NCBI RefSeq assembly: GCF_000813725.1
Contig: NZ_JWLD01000011.1
Location: 1-41,773, forward strand
Direction of reading: 5' to 3'
DNA length: 41,773 bases
DNA from: Leisingera sp. ANG-Vp
GTDB lineage: Bacteria > Pseudomonadota > Alphaproteobacteria > Rhodobacterales > Rhodobacteraceae
This document shows positions 7,532-16,162 of this stretch, in pieces; position 1 is the first letter of the stretch; every line of letters begins with the position of its first letter. A model generated the notes under the pieces. It did no database searches. It was not told the origin of the DNA and worked only from the letters and a program-made list of their open reading frames with translations. The translations under genes were made by a program, and so were the position numbers.

Positions 7532-8284
7532 TCAGATCAGCCCCCCGTTCACATGGATAATCTGACCAGTCACATAAGCCGCATCCTTGCTTAGAAGAAA
7601 CGCGATGGCACCCGCCACGTCTTCCGGTTCCCCCAGACGGGACAACGGAATGCGGGTTTCGATTTGCCGCAAAGTTTCGGCGTCCAAACTGTCTGCGGTT
7701 CCGGCGTCCTTGCGGATATAGCCTGGCACCACGCAGTTCACGGTGATCCCGTCCTTGGCAAGTGCCAGAGACAGGCTGCGCACGGCGGTTTCCACGGCGC
7801 CTTTGGAGGCTGCAGAAGCAGGGAACTGCGGCATATCGGTGCGAAAGACATGTGCCGTAAAGCTGCTGACTCCCACGATCCGGCCGCGGCCGGAGACAGC
7901 CAGCATCGGCTGCGCGGCCTGGGCCAGCTCAAAGAAGCTTTGGCTGTTGCCCTGGAAAGCATAGGCGATGTCAGCGGGTGTCATGTCCTCCAAGGGAACA
8001 AGCAATGGAAAACCTGCATTGGCCACCAGCGCATCAAGAGCACCGAACCGCTCGCGATGCGCCTCAGCCACTGATCTGCCGGTACCGGCTTCGGCAAGAT
8101 CGCCAAGGACCGTTTCCACCTCGGCTCCCCTGGCGCGGGCCTGCTCTGCCACCGCTTGCAGCCGTCCGGCGGACGCCCGCGTGTGCAATGTCAGCCTGGC
8201 ACCAGGGGCCGCCAGCCGCAGCGCCACGGCTGCGCCAATACCGGACGCGGCGCCGGTTACAACCGCTGCGGTTCCATCGCTCAT
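7532..8284 (-). CDS. SDR-family oxidoreductase lacking the catalytic Tyr
   Basis: This 250-aa short-chain dehydrogenase/reductase has a good nucleotide-binding motif (TGAASGIG, residues 10-17), a VANAG structural motif (~87) and the Ser of the active site (VSS, ~140). At the YxxxK position the Tyr is replaced: the sequence is FPASAASK, so Ser157 stands where Tyr should be and Lys161 is kept. The C-terminal G-rich end (TGQIIHVNGG) is typical of classical SDRs. The chosen ATG at 8284 overlaps the LysR stop (ATGA); an upstream in-frame start at 8320 would run into the LysR gene and is less likely. It is the last gene of the long catabolic operon. It may be inactive, use another residue, or have an altered reaction; substrate unknown. 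Confidence 0.85.
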   Translation of the reverse strand: MSDGTAAVVTGAASGIGAAVALRLAAPGARLTLHTRASAGRLQAVAEQARARGAEVETVLGDLAEAGTGRSVAEAHRERFGALDALVANAGFPLLVPLEDMTPADIAYAFQGNSQSFFELAQAAQPMLAVSGRGRIVGVSSFTAHVFRTDMPQFPASAASKGAVETAVRSLSLALAKDGITVNCVVPGYIRKDAGTADSLDAETLRQIETRIPLSRLGEPEDVAGAIAFLLSKDAAYVTGQIIHVNGGLI

Positions 8285-9198
8285 GCCGGTATCTCCTTCC
8301 AATCCTGGCCAGTGACCCAATCACAGAAATTTCCGACTCCGCTGACCCGCCGGTGCGCCCGCGGCAGCACCAGGTAGAAGCCGGGAATCTGTTCCGGCGG
8401 CATCGCCAGCAGGGTATCTGTTCCCAGCGGCGCCACAAGGTCTCCGGCCCTGAGATCCCGCTCGGCATCGGCGCGGGAAATCAGGCCTACTCCCATGCCG
8501 GACAGCGTCGCCCGGCGCATGGTGGCGGCATCGTGAAAGGCGATCTCCGAGGCCTCTTCCGCCGCCTCCAGCCCAAAGAACTGCAGGATGTCCCGCCACA
8601 GGGAATTCTGCAGAACCGGATGCAGCAGAGTCTCGTTCAGAAGGTCGGCAGGTGTCTTGATCCGCGCCGCCACCTCCTGCGTGCAGCAGATCAGCTTGTG
8701 GTCTTTCAGCAGCAGCGTGGTGTCCAGATCGCCCCAGCCGCCGTATCCCCATTGCACCGCCACATCGATGTCATCGCGGGTGAAGTCGGGAGTGTCGACC
8801 ATAGTGGTCATCCGCAGATCGCTTTGCGGCACGAACTCGCGGAACATCTCCAGCCTCGGCAGAAGATAGCGGGTGGCGAAATAGGGCGAGACGTTCAGGG
8901 TGATCCGGTCCTTGTACTTGCGGTTGGTAACCCGGCGCACGCCTTCGGCCAGTTCCTCGAACCCGGCCTCGACATAGCGGGCCAGCAGGATTGCGGCCTC
9001 GGTCGGCTCAATCGAGCGGCCGCGGCGCTCGAACAGGGTGACCTGCAGCGTGTCCTCCAGCAGCTTGATCTGCTGGCTCACCGCCTGCGGTGTCACCAGA
9101 AGCTCATCCGCAGCGCTGCGGATCGAGCTGTGGCGCGCCGCTGCATGGAACGCCTTCAAGGCGTTCAGCGGCGGCAGTTTGAGACGGCTTTGGGTCAT
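8281..9198 (-). CDS. LysR-family transcriptional regulator (GcvA type)
   Basis: This 305-aa protein has an N-terminal winged helix-turn-helix (~9-66, with the AADELLVTPQAVSQQIKLLE recognition region) and a C-terminal periplasmic-binding-like effector domain (~95-295). The sequence style resembles the GcvA/AmpR subgroup (LNALKAFHAAARH at the start). It lies near the 3' end of the long catabolic operon, between a DAO-type flavoprotein and an SDR, so it may give feedback control of its own operon. LysR proteins usually bind interrupted dyads; the GCAAGAAWTTCTGC-like palindromes at 17894-17926 and 26181-26214 are candidate targets. The inducer is unknown, presumably a pathway intermediate. Confidence 0.92.
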   Translation of the reverse strand: MTQSRLKLPPLNALKAFHAAARHSSIRSAADELLVTPQAVSQQIKLLEDTLQVTLFERRGRSIEPTEAAILLARYVEAGFEELAEGVRRVTNRKYKDRITLNVSPYFATRYLLPRLEMFREFVPQSDLRMTTMVDTPDFTRDDIDVAVQWGYGGWGDLDTTLLLKDHKLICCTQEVAARIKTPADLLNETLLHPVLQNSLWRDILQFFGLEAAEEASEIAFHDAATMRRATLSGMGVGLISRADAERDLRAGDLVAPLGTDTLLAMPPEQIPGFYLVLPRAHRRVSGVGNFCDWVTGQDWKEIPA

Positions 9199-9217
9199 GG
9201 CATTCTGCGCAAGCGGA

Positions 9218-10420
9218 TCAGATAACAGCTTTTTCCAGGAAAGGTTCGTTTCTCACAACCCGATCATAGCCGATTTCGCTGAGGTCGAGGGCGCGGAATT
9301 CGCCATAGATGATCCATTCCGCCACCCCCCGCCCCACTGCAGGGGATTGCTGCAGGCCGTGGCCCGAGAAGCCGTTGGCGAAGATGAAGTTCCGCACTTC
9401 GTTATGGGGCCCGGCAATCACGTTGTGGTCCAGCGTGTTGAAGGCATAGTGGCCGGCCCAGAAATTCACCAGCTTGATCGCCTCAAACGCAGGCGAGCGT
9501 TCGGCCAGATCCATCCAGATGCGTTCGAATTCCTCGTGCCGCGGCTCGAAGTCGTCCCAGTCCACCGCCGGGTCCTCGGACGGCACGGTGCCGGAGAGGA
9601 AATACTTGCCCTCGGGGCGGCAGAAGCTGCCGGAGGGGTCGATCATCAGCGGCAGCCGGCCGTTGTTCACGGCAGCGGTGCCTTCGGGCGTTTGAGCGCA
9701 GTCAAAGACAAACAGCGAGCGCTTGCGCGGTTCCACTGGGATGGTGAGCCCCGCCATTGCTGCAGTTTGCGCCGCCCGCGGGCCAGAGGCGTTGACCAGT
9801 GTGCCGCAAGCGATGCTCTGGCCGGACTTCAAGGTGACACCGGTGATGCGATCGCCCTCGCGTGCGATATCCGTCACCTCATCAATCAGGTAATCCGCGC
9901 CCTGCGCCCGGGCCTTCTTGCGGAAGCCATTCATCAGACCGGTATTGGAGAACCAGCCCTCGCCCGACTGGCCATAGCTCGCCAGCTGCAGGTCATCCAC
10001 GCGCAGGTGCGGGAAGGCCCTTTTGATCTGATCCGGGTTCCACAGCACCACATCGGCGCCGAGGGATTTTTGCACCTCGTGGTTTTCGCGCAGGATCTGC
10101 ACCTGCTCGTCCGTCGAGGCGAGGAACAAATAACCGCCTTCGTGGAAGTTCAGGTCAGGCTTTTCCCCATCCACTTCCATGGTTTCGGCGAAGTTGCGGA
10201 TGAACCGGGTGCCGAACTGGCCGATCTGCACGTTCACCGGATTGGAGAACTGGTTGCGGATCGCCGAGGAACTGAGCGAGGTCGAGGCCTGGGCAAATGT
10301 CGGGTCGCGCTCGATGATCAGCACCGAGCCGTCAAAATCCGGATTTGCGGTCAAGAAATAGGCCACTGCCGAGCCGATCACTGCACCGCCGACGATCACC
10401 ACATCATAGGTGTCACGCAT
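9218..10420 (-). CDS. FAD-dependent oxidoreductase, DAO family
   Basis: This 400-aa flavoenzyme belongs to the D-amino-acid oxidase/DadA/SoxB fold family, which oxidises amines or amino acids. An N-terminal dinucleotide-binding motif is visible (VVIVGGAVIGSAVAYFL, with Ala in place of the middle Gly). The C-terminal FAD-contact motif FIFANGFSGHGLQQSPAVG is also present, a hallmark of this family. There is no signal peptide. ATG at 10420 forms TGATG with the upstream stop and has GAGG seven bases before it; a GTG at 10423 is the alternative. It sits within the HyuAB operon, suggesting oxidation of an amine or imino-acid intermediate, but the substrate cannot be read from sequence. Confidence 0.88.
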   Translation of the reverse strand: MRDTYDVVIVGGAVIGSAVAYFLTANPDFDGSVLIIERDPTFAQASTSLSSSAIRNQFSNPVNVQIGQFGTRFIRNFAETMEVDGEKPDLNFHEGGYLFLASTDEQVQILRENHEVQKSLGADVVLWNPDQIKRAFPHLRVDDLQLASYGQSGEGWFSNTGLMNGFRKKARAQGADYLIDEVTDIAREGDRITGVTLKSGQSIACGTLVNASGPRAAQTAAMAGLTIPVEPRKRSLFVFDCAQTPEGTAAVNNGRLPLMIDPSGSFCRPEGKYFLSGTVPSEDPAVDWDDFEPRHEEFERIWMDLAERSPAFEAIKLVNFWAGHYAFNTLDHNVIAGPHNEVRNFIFANGFSGHGLQQSPAVGRGVAEWIIYGEFRALDLSEIGYDRVVRNEPFLEKAVI

Positions 10421-11232
10421 CACTTGGCCTCGTCTTCCGGGTGGCCCAGCTCGCAGAACCAGCCGCCGATGTATTTGACGCCGGGTGCGTTCGGGTCAGG
10501 CGTATCCGTCTTGGCTTCCATCGCCTCGCGGAAAGGTTCGGCGCTGTCCTGCGGGTGATAGCCAAGGTGGCCCGCCTTGCTGTCGTCCACCACCTTCAGG
10601 CGGTTGTCCGAGATACCGTGGCCGATGGTGTGGCCCAGCCGCGGTGCGGTCAGGCCGCGCTCGACATATTGCACGCAGTCGCGGAACGACAGCCAGCTCC
10701 ACAGCATCCGCCGGTCGGCAGGCTCCGGGAAAGAGGAGAAGATACGCAGGCACAGGCTTTCGATGCCGAACTTGTCCCAGTAGAGGCGCGAGAGGCTTTC
10801 GACGAAGTTCTTGGAGACGCCATAGAGGCTGTCGGGGCGCACCGGGCTATCGGCGTCGATGTGCGCCTCCATTTCGTGATAGCCGATAGCATGCACGGAA
10901 GAGGCATAGATCACCCGCTTGGCACCATGTTTCCGCGCGCCTTCGTAGATGTGGTAAGAGCCGCGGATGTTGCTGTCTAGGATGGTCTCGAATTCCACCT
11001 CCAGCGGCGCGCCGCCAAAATGCACGATGGCGTCGACATCTTTGGTCAGCGCCATGACGGCCTCGTAATCGCCAAGCTCGCAGACGACGGCTTCTTCGTG
11101 CGGCTGCACATCCGCCATTTCGGCACGGTCGGAGATGCGCACATGCTCGGCCAGATGCGCGAGGCCTTTGCGCAGCTCAGAGCCAAGGCGGCCGGCTGCA
11201 CCGGTGATCAGAATACGGTTGAATGGCTTCAT
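10420..11232 (-). CDS. NAD-dependent epimerase/dehydratase family, uronate-dehydrogenase-like
   Basis: This 270-aa extended-type SDR begins with the NAD motif LITGAAGRLG and has the active-site Ser (YASSVHAIGY, ~110) and YGVSK (~137). The flow RPDSLYGVSKNFVESLSRLY, the later RIFSSFPEP and the PDPN end closely match bacterial uronate dehydrogenases (Udh), which oxidise glucuronate or galacturonate to the aldaro-lactone. The usual SSNH motif is SSVH here, so the substrate may differ. It is translationally coupled to the DAO-type gene and follows the class I aminotransferase by 11 bp. No aldarate dehydratase is visible, so a uronic-acid role is not supported by context; a related hydroxy compound or lactol may be the substrate. 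Confidence 0.85.
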   Translation of the reverse strand: MKPFNRILITGAAGRLGSELRKGLAHLAEHVRISDRAEMADVQPHEEAVVCELGDYEAVMALTKDVDAIVHFGGAPLEVEFETILDSNIRGSYHIYEGARKHGAKRVIYASSVHAIGYHEMEAHIDADSPVRPDSLYGVSKNFVESLSRLYWDKFGIESLCLRIFSSFPEPADRRMLWSWLSFRDCVQYVERGLTAPRLGHTIGHGISDNRLKVVDDSKAGHLGYHPQDSAEPFREAMEAKTDTPDPNAPGVKYIGGWFCELGHPEDEAK

Positions 11233-11243
11233 GAAATCACTCC

Positions 11244-12446
11244 TTAGGCCAGCTTGGCGACCGCATCGGCAATGCGGTTGATGGCGGCGGTCAGCACATC
11301 GCCAGACGTTGCGGTGGACAGGCGGAAAAACGGCGACAGCCCATAGGCGCTGCCGGGCACGGCAGCGACGCGGGCTTCATCCAGCAGGAATTGGGTGACC
11401 TGGGTGTCATCCTCCAGCAGCACGCCGCAGTGAGTGGTCTTGCCCATGATCCCGGCGCAGTCGATGTAGGCGTAGAAGGCGCCTTGCGGGGCATCCAGCT
11501 CCAGCCCTTCGATAGAATTGATGCCCTCCACCACGAGGTCCCTGCGGCGTTCAAAGGCTTCGCGGAAACGCGCCACTCCACCCTGCGGCCCGGTCAGCGC
11601 GGCAACCGTGGCGGCCTGAGCAATGGAGCAGGCGTTGGTGGTGGATTGGCTCTGCACCGTGGTCATGCCCTTGATCAGTTCGGCAGGCCCTGCCCCGTAG
11701 CCGATGCGCCAGCCTGTCATCGCATAGGCCTTGGAAACGCCGTTGACGATCAGTGTGCGGTCGCGCAAGCCGGGGCAGGCCTTGCCGAAGGAGACAAACT
11801 CCAGGCCGTCGAACAGGATGTGCTCGTAGATTTCGTCCGACAGGATGAGCAGGTCCGGATGATCAGCAAGCACTGCACCGAGCGCCTGCAGCTCAGCCTC
11901 GGAATAGACCGCGCCGGAGGGGTTGCCGGGCATGTTCAGGATCAGCCATTTGGACCTGGGCGTGATGGCGGCCTGCAGCGCCTCAGGCGTCAGCTTGAAC
12001 CCATCGGCACGGCAGCATTCGACCACCACCGGCTTACCGCCCAGCATCAGCGCCATGTCCGGGTAGGAGACAAAATAGGGTGCGGGCAGGATCACCTCGT
12101 CGCCCTCCTCCAGCGTTGCCATCAGCGCGTTGAAAATGATCTGCTTGGCGCCGTTGGCGACGACGATCTCTTCCGCTGCAAACTCCAGACCATTTTCGCG
12201 GCGGAACTTTTCGATCACCGCTTCCTTGGTCGCAGGCGCTCCGCCGGTGGCGGTGTAGCGGGTGTCGCCCTCCATCGCCGCGGTATGGGCGGCGGCGATA
12301 ATGTGGTCCGGAGTGTTGAAGTCCGGCTCGCCCAGGCCGAGGTCGGCAACCTCCACCCCTTGCGCCACCAGCGCCTTGGCTGCCTGGCTGACCGCCATTG
12401 AGGGCGAGGGTTTCACTTGCGCCATTCGTTTTGCCAGCATGGTCAT
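11244..12446 (-). CDS. Class I/II PLP-dependent aminotransferase (aspartate-aminotransferase-like)
   Basis: This 400-aa fold-type I aminotransferase is of the AspC/AatA Ib type common in alphaproteobacteria. Visible features are the N-terminal MAVSQAAKALVAQGVEVADL segment, the NMPGNPSGAVYS cofactor region (~168), the SDEIYEHILF loop (~200) and the PLP lysine in NGVSKAYAMTGWR (~237). The C-terminal Arg region (FFRLSTATS) binds the alpha-carboxylate. The ATGA overlap with the hydantoinase B stop ties it to the HyuAB operon. Its probable job is to remove the amino group from an amino acid released by ring opening, passing it to 2-oxoglutarate or oxaloacetate. It could equally be a general aspartate or aromatic aminotransferase. 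Confidence 0.93.
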   Translation of the reverse strand: MTMLAKRMAQVKPSPSMAVSQAAKALVAQGVEVADLGLGEPDFNTPDHIIAAAHTAAMEGDTRYTATGGAPATKEAVIEKFRRENGLEFAAEEIVVANGAKQIIFNALMATLEEGDEVILPAPYFVSYPDMALMLGGKPVVVECCRADGFKLTPEALQAAITPRSKWLILNMPGNPSGAVYSEAELQALGAVLADHPDLLILSDEIYEHILFDGLEFVSFGKACPGLRDRTLIVNGVSKAYAMTGWRIGYGAGPAELIKGMTTVQSQSTTNACSIAQAATVAALTGPQGGVARFREAFERRRDLVVEGINSIEGLELDAPQGAFYAYIDCAGIMGKTTHCGVLLEDDTQVTQFLLDEARVAAVPGSAYGLSPFFRLSTATSGDVLTAAINRIADAVAKLA

Positions 12447-14059
12447 TTGTCTTCCGTCACATATCCGGCCAGCAGGTCGGCGGCGCGCTCTTCGTCGCTG
12501 CGCTCCTCAGCAGGGCCAAAGCCGCCACCGCCGGGCGCTTTTAAAATCAACCGCTTGCCTGCTGGCACGTGCTGCCAGCCCTTGGGGCGCAGCTGCGTGC
12601 CATCCTCCAAGGCCACCACTCCGGACGCGCCCGCGCCGCCGCCGTCGCGGCCGCGGGCCGGGTGGTTCACCCGGTCGAACATTGCGGAAAAGTCGAACTC
12701 ATGGCCTTCGGCCGGTGCAATCTCGATGACCTGACCCAGGCCGCCGCGCAGCCGGCCCTCGCCGCCGCTGTCCGGGCGCAGTTCCTTGCGCCAGACCACG
12801 ATCGGGCCGGTGTGCTCGGTCGCCTCGATCGGCATCGTGTGCACGCCCGAAGGAAAGGCCGTGGCCGACAGCCCGTCCAGCCCCGGCCGTGCGCCGGTTC
12901 CGCCGGAGTTGAACATCAGCACCTCTGCGCGGCGCCCCTCCTGCCCGGCCGCGGGGCGGACGGAGATATGGATGTTCCAAAGTGCAGCGGCGCCTTCGGC
13001 CATGATCTGGCCCGGCAACGCCTTGGCCAGCGCACCCAGCACCAGATCTGGCACCATGTGCCCCATCACGTGACGCAGAGAGACCGGCGCCGGGCGTTCG
13101 GCGTTCAGGATGTTGACCGGCGAGGAGACCGTGAAGGGCTCCAGTGAGGCGGAGTTGTTGGGGATATCCGGCGCCACCACGCATTTCACTGCATAGCAGG
13201 CATAGGCCTTGGAATAAATCAGCGGGCAGTTGATGCCCCATTTGCTGGCGCCATCGGTGCCGGTGAAATCGACATTCACCTCGCCGTCCCGAACCGAGAG
13301 CGTTGTGGCCAGCTTCACCGACTCGTCATAGCCATCAACGGTCATACTGTTCTGCCAACTGCCCTTGGGCAGGCCCGCGATACGCTCCAAAGTAGCTGCG
13401 CGGGAGCGGGAGAAGATGAACTCCCCCAGCTCAGCCAGGCTGTCCATGCCGGTCTCAGCCATCATATCGATCAGACGCCGGTGGCCGACCTCATTGCAAG
13501 CCGCCAGCGAGTAGAAATCGCCCACCACCTGGTTCGGCTCGCGCACGTTGCTGCGCAGGATGCTGATCAGGTCCCGGTTCACCTTGCCGCGGTCGGCGAA
13601 CTTCATGATCGGGATCAGGATGCCTTCCTCATAGACCGACTTGCCATCGGCGCCGAAACCGCGGCCGCCGACATCCACCACATGAGCGGTGCAGGCAAAG
13701 AAGGCAACCAGCCTGCCGTCCTTGAACGAAGGCGCCACCATGGTGATGTCGTGCAAATGACCTGTGCCCTTCCACGGGTCGTTGGTCACATAGCAGTCGC
13801 CCTCATACATCTCCTCACGCGGGATTTCCGCCAGGAAATGCAGTACGGCCTCGGCCATCGTGTTCACATGCCCGGGCGTGCCGGTGACGGCCTGGGCCAG
13901 CATCAGGCCTTCGGGATTGAAGACCCCTGCAGAGAGATCACCCGCTTCGCGGACCGAGGTCGAAAACGCCGTGCGCAGCAGCGTCAGCGCCTGCTCTTCG
14001 ACCACCGAGATCAGCCGGTTCCACATCACCTGCATGCGGATTTCTGAAATGCCAGCCAT
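12443..14059 (-). CDS. hyuB: Hydantoinase B/oxoprolinase family subunit
   Basis: This 538-aa protein is the partner subunit of ATP-dependent amide-ring hydrolases: N-methylhydantoinase, 5-oxoprolinase, and the caprolactamase beta-type subunit. Family motifs include DLSAGVFNPEGLMLAQ near the N-terminus, YVTNDPWKGTGHLHD (~88-102), and the C-terminal GGGGFGPAEER tail that is standard for HyuB. The gene lies 3 bp after hyuA, with a 4-bp overlap into the aminotransferase. Together with HyuA it would hydrolyse a lactam or hydantoin bond at the cost of ATP. The separate A and B subunits are the bacterial arrangement, whereas eukaryotic 5-oxoprolinase is a fusion. Ring specificity is not deducible from sequence alone. 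Confidence 0.95.
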   Translation of the reverse strand: MAGISEIRMQVMWNRLISVVEEQALTLLRTAFSTSVREAGDLSAGVFNPEGLMLAQAVTGTPGHVNTMAEAVLHFLAEIPREEMYEGDCYVTNDPWKGTGHLHDITMVAPSFKDGRLVAFFACTAHVVDVGGRGFGADGKSVYEEGILIPIMKFADRGKVNRDLISILRSNVREPNQVVGDFYSLAACNEVGHRRLIDMMAETGMDSLAELGEFIFSRSRAATLERIAGLPKGSWQNSMTVDGYDESVKLATTLSVRDGEVNVDFTGTDGASKWGINCPLIYSKAYACYAVKCVVAPDIPNNSASLEPFTVSSPVNILNAERPAPVSLRHVMGHMVPDLVLGALAKALPGQIMAEGAAALWNIHISVRPAAGQEGRRAEVLMFNSGGTGARPGLDGLSATAFPSGVHTMPIEATEHTGPIVVWRKELRPDSGGEGRLRGGLGQVIEIAPAEGHEFDFSAMFDRVNHPARGRDGGGAGASGVVALEDGTQLRPKGWQHVPAGKRLILKAPGGGGFGPAEERSDEERAADLLAGYVTEDK

Positions 14060-14062
14060 GGA

Positions 14063-16162
14063 TCAACCCTCCTTCCGGGTCAAAAGGATGGTGCCGTCGC
14101 CCTGCATCACCGCGTCAAAGGGCGCCGTCACAACGGTGGAGGTCTCACGCTCCACGATCACCGCCGGCCCTGTCACACGGGCGCCCGGGGCCAGCGAGCT
14201 GCGCTCAACAATGCAGCTGTCGCGCAAATCGTCAGAGCTGGGATCGAACACAGCGCGCCGGCCGCCTTCCGTGGTGGTTTGACCGGCTGTCAGCAGGTCC
14301 TGGCGAGCCGGCGCAGGCCGTTCATCGCTGGCTTTCACCGACCAGGTCACGATCTCAATCTCCAGCCCGTCCAGCCCGTCAATTGCCCGGCCAAAGAACC
14401 GGGCATAGTTCTCGCGGAACCGTTCGCGGATCAGACCGGCGTCAGCACCTGCCAACTGCCGGTCGGGGATCGCCACCGGGATCTCCCAGCCTTGCCCCTG
14501 GTAGCGCATGAAGGCGATGATCTCGCGCTTGATTGCTCCGCCGGTGCCCGCGCGGACAAAGCCTTCCGCCGTCTCGCATAGCTCTGCGAGCATGGCGTTG
14601 ACGGCGCCCGCGTCGAACTCCGACAGGCGCACCAGGCGGGAGGCCAGCGCCTCATAACCAAACGGCGCCTTGAGGAAGCCGATCGCCGAACCCACCCCTG
14701 CCCCCGGCGGGATCAGGCATTGGGAGACGCCCAGCTTTTCGCACAGCCGCGCAGCGTGCAGCGGGGCGGCGCCGCCAAAGGCGATCATCACATTGTCCGA
14801 GATGTTCTTGCCGTTTTCCACCGCATGCACCCGGGCGGCGTTGGCCATGTTCTCGTCCACCACTTCGCAGATACCAAAGGCTGCTTCCAGCGGGTCCAGG
14901 GACAGCTTGCCGCCGACATCCTTAGCAATCGCTGTGGCGGAGGCGTCCTTGGACAGTTTGATCGCACCGCCCGCGAAATTGTTCGGGTCGATTTTGCCCA
15001 GCATCACATCTGCATCGGTGATCGCAGGCCGCTCGCCGCCGCGCTGGTAGCAGGCGGGTCCGGGCTCCGACGCGGCGCTTTCCGGCCCGGTCTGAATGCG
15101 GCCCATGGCGTCGACCCAGGCGATGGAACCGCCCCCTGCCCCGATCTCGATCATCTCGATCACCGGGATCGAAATCGGCATGCCCGACCCTTTGCAGAAG
15201 CGGTAGGTGCGCGCGACCTCAAAGGTGCGGGCGGTCTGCGGCTCGTAGTCTTCAATCAGGCAGATCTTGGCGGTGGTGCCGCCCATGTCGTAGCTAACGA
15301 CCTTCTCCAGCCCGAAGCGCGCGGCCACATCGGCGGCAAAGATTGCGCCGCCTGCGGGGCCGCTCTCCACCAGCCGCACCGGGAATTCGATGGCAGTTTC
15401 TACTGAGATCAGCCCGCCGCCGGAGTGGATCATAAAGACCGGGCAACCGGCCCCCTGCTCTTTCAGGCGGAACTGCAGGCGGGTCAGGTAGTCCTCCATC
15501 TGCGGCCGCACATAGGCATTGGCGCAGACCGTGTTGAAGCGCTCAAACTCGCGCATCTGCGGGCTGACCTCGGCGCTGATCGAGATCGGCATGCCGGGCA
15601 GTTTGGCTGCCAGAATTTCGCGGGCCCGTTCTTCATGGACGGGGTTCTGGTAGGAGTGGATAAAGCCGATGGCGACCGCCCCGAACCCGCCTTCGCGGAT
15701 TTCCCCGGCCAATTCTTCCAGGCGGGCCTCGTCCAGCGCTTGCAGCTCGTTGCCCTGCGCATCGATCCGGCCTTTCACCGGAAAGCGGTCCTGGCGCGGG
15801 ATCAGGGGCGCGGGCAGCTTCAGGTTCAGATCGTACTGTTCAAACCGGTTCTCGGTCCGCATTTCGATCACGTCGCGGAAGCCTTCGGTGGTGACCAGCG
15901 CCGTCTTGGCCCCGCGCCGTTCTATCAGCGCGTTGGTGGCCAGCGTGGTGCCATGGATGATGATGTCCAGATCAGCAAACCCGATGCCCGCCTGTTCAGT
16001 AACGATGGCAATGCCATCCAGAATGGCCTGCTCGGGGGCGGTGTAATTAGTCAGCACCTTGGTTGAAAAAATCTCGCCGCGCAGGTCCAGCGCGATATCG
16101 GTGAAAGTGCCGCCGATGTCGGCGCCCAAACGGATATCCTGGCGAATGTCCTGTTGGCTCAT
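14063..16162 (-). CDS. hyuA: Hydantoinase A/oxoprolinase family ATPase subunit
   Basis: This 699-aa ATP-using subunit of the hydantoinase/5-oxoprolinase family has an N-terminal acetate-kinase-like phosphate motif (GADIGGTFTDIALD, ~13-24). A second motif, VSYDMGGTTAKICLI, is at ~290, and GAGGGSIAWVD follows near 340. These mark the ASKHA-type nucleotide fold used to phosphorylate the ring carbonyl. Length is normal. The ATG overlaps the stop of the upstream ThDP enzyme gene (ATGA), and hyuB follows 3 bp later. Neighbouring racemase, aminotransferase and DAO genes point to a cyclic amide of an amino acid as the substrate (hydantoin, 5-oxoproline or a related lactam). Acetone-carboxylase-type activity is unlikely because no gamma subunit is present. 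Confidence 0.95.
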   Translation of the reverse strand: MSQQDIRQDIRLGADIGGTFTDIALDLRGEIFSTKVLTNYTAPEQAILDGIAIVTEQAGIGFADLDIIIHGTTLATNALIERRGAKTALVTTEGFRDVIEMRTENRFEQYDLNLKLPAPLIPRQDRFPVKGRIDAQGNELQALDEARLEELAGEIREGGFGAVAIGFIHSYQNPVHEERAREILAAKLPGMPISISAEVSPQMREFERFNTVCANAYVRPQMEDYLTRLQFRLKEQGAGCPVFMIHSGGGLISVETAIEFPVRLVESGPAGGAIFAADVAARFGLEKVVSYDMGGTTAKICLIEDYEPQTARTFEVARTYRFCKGSGMPISIPVIEMIEIGAGGGSIAWVDAMGRIQTGPESAASEPGPACYQRGGERPAITDADVMLGKIDPNNFAGGAIKLSKDASATAIAKDVGGKLSLDPLEAAFGICEVVDENMANAARVHAVENGKNISDNVMIAFGGAAPLHAARLCEKLGVSQCLIPPGAGVGSAIGFLKAPFGYEALASRLVRLSEFDAGAVNAMLAELCETAEGFVRAGTGGAIKREIIAFMRYQGQGWEIPVAIPDRQLAGADAGLIRERFRENYARFFGRAIDGLDGLEIEIVTWSVKASDERPAPARQDLLTAGQTTTEGGRRAVFDPSSDDLRDSCIVERSSLAPGARVTGPAVIVERETSTVVTAPFDAVMQGDGTILLTRKEG

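Noticed and set aside
12443-16162. Acetone carboxylase subunits
   Set aside because: HyuA/HyuB share ancestry with acetone carboxylase, but the small gamma subunit is missing and neighbours are amino-acid enzymes.
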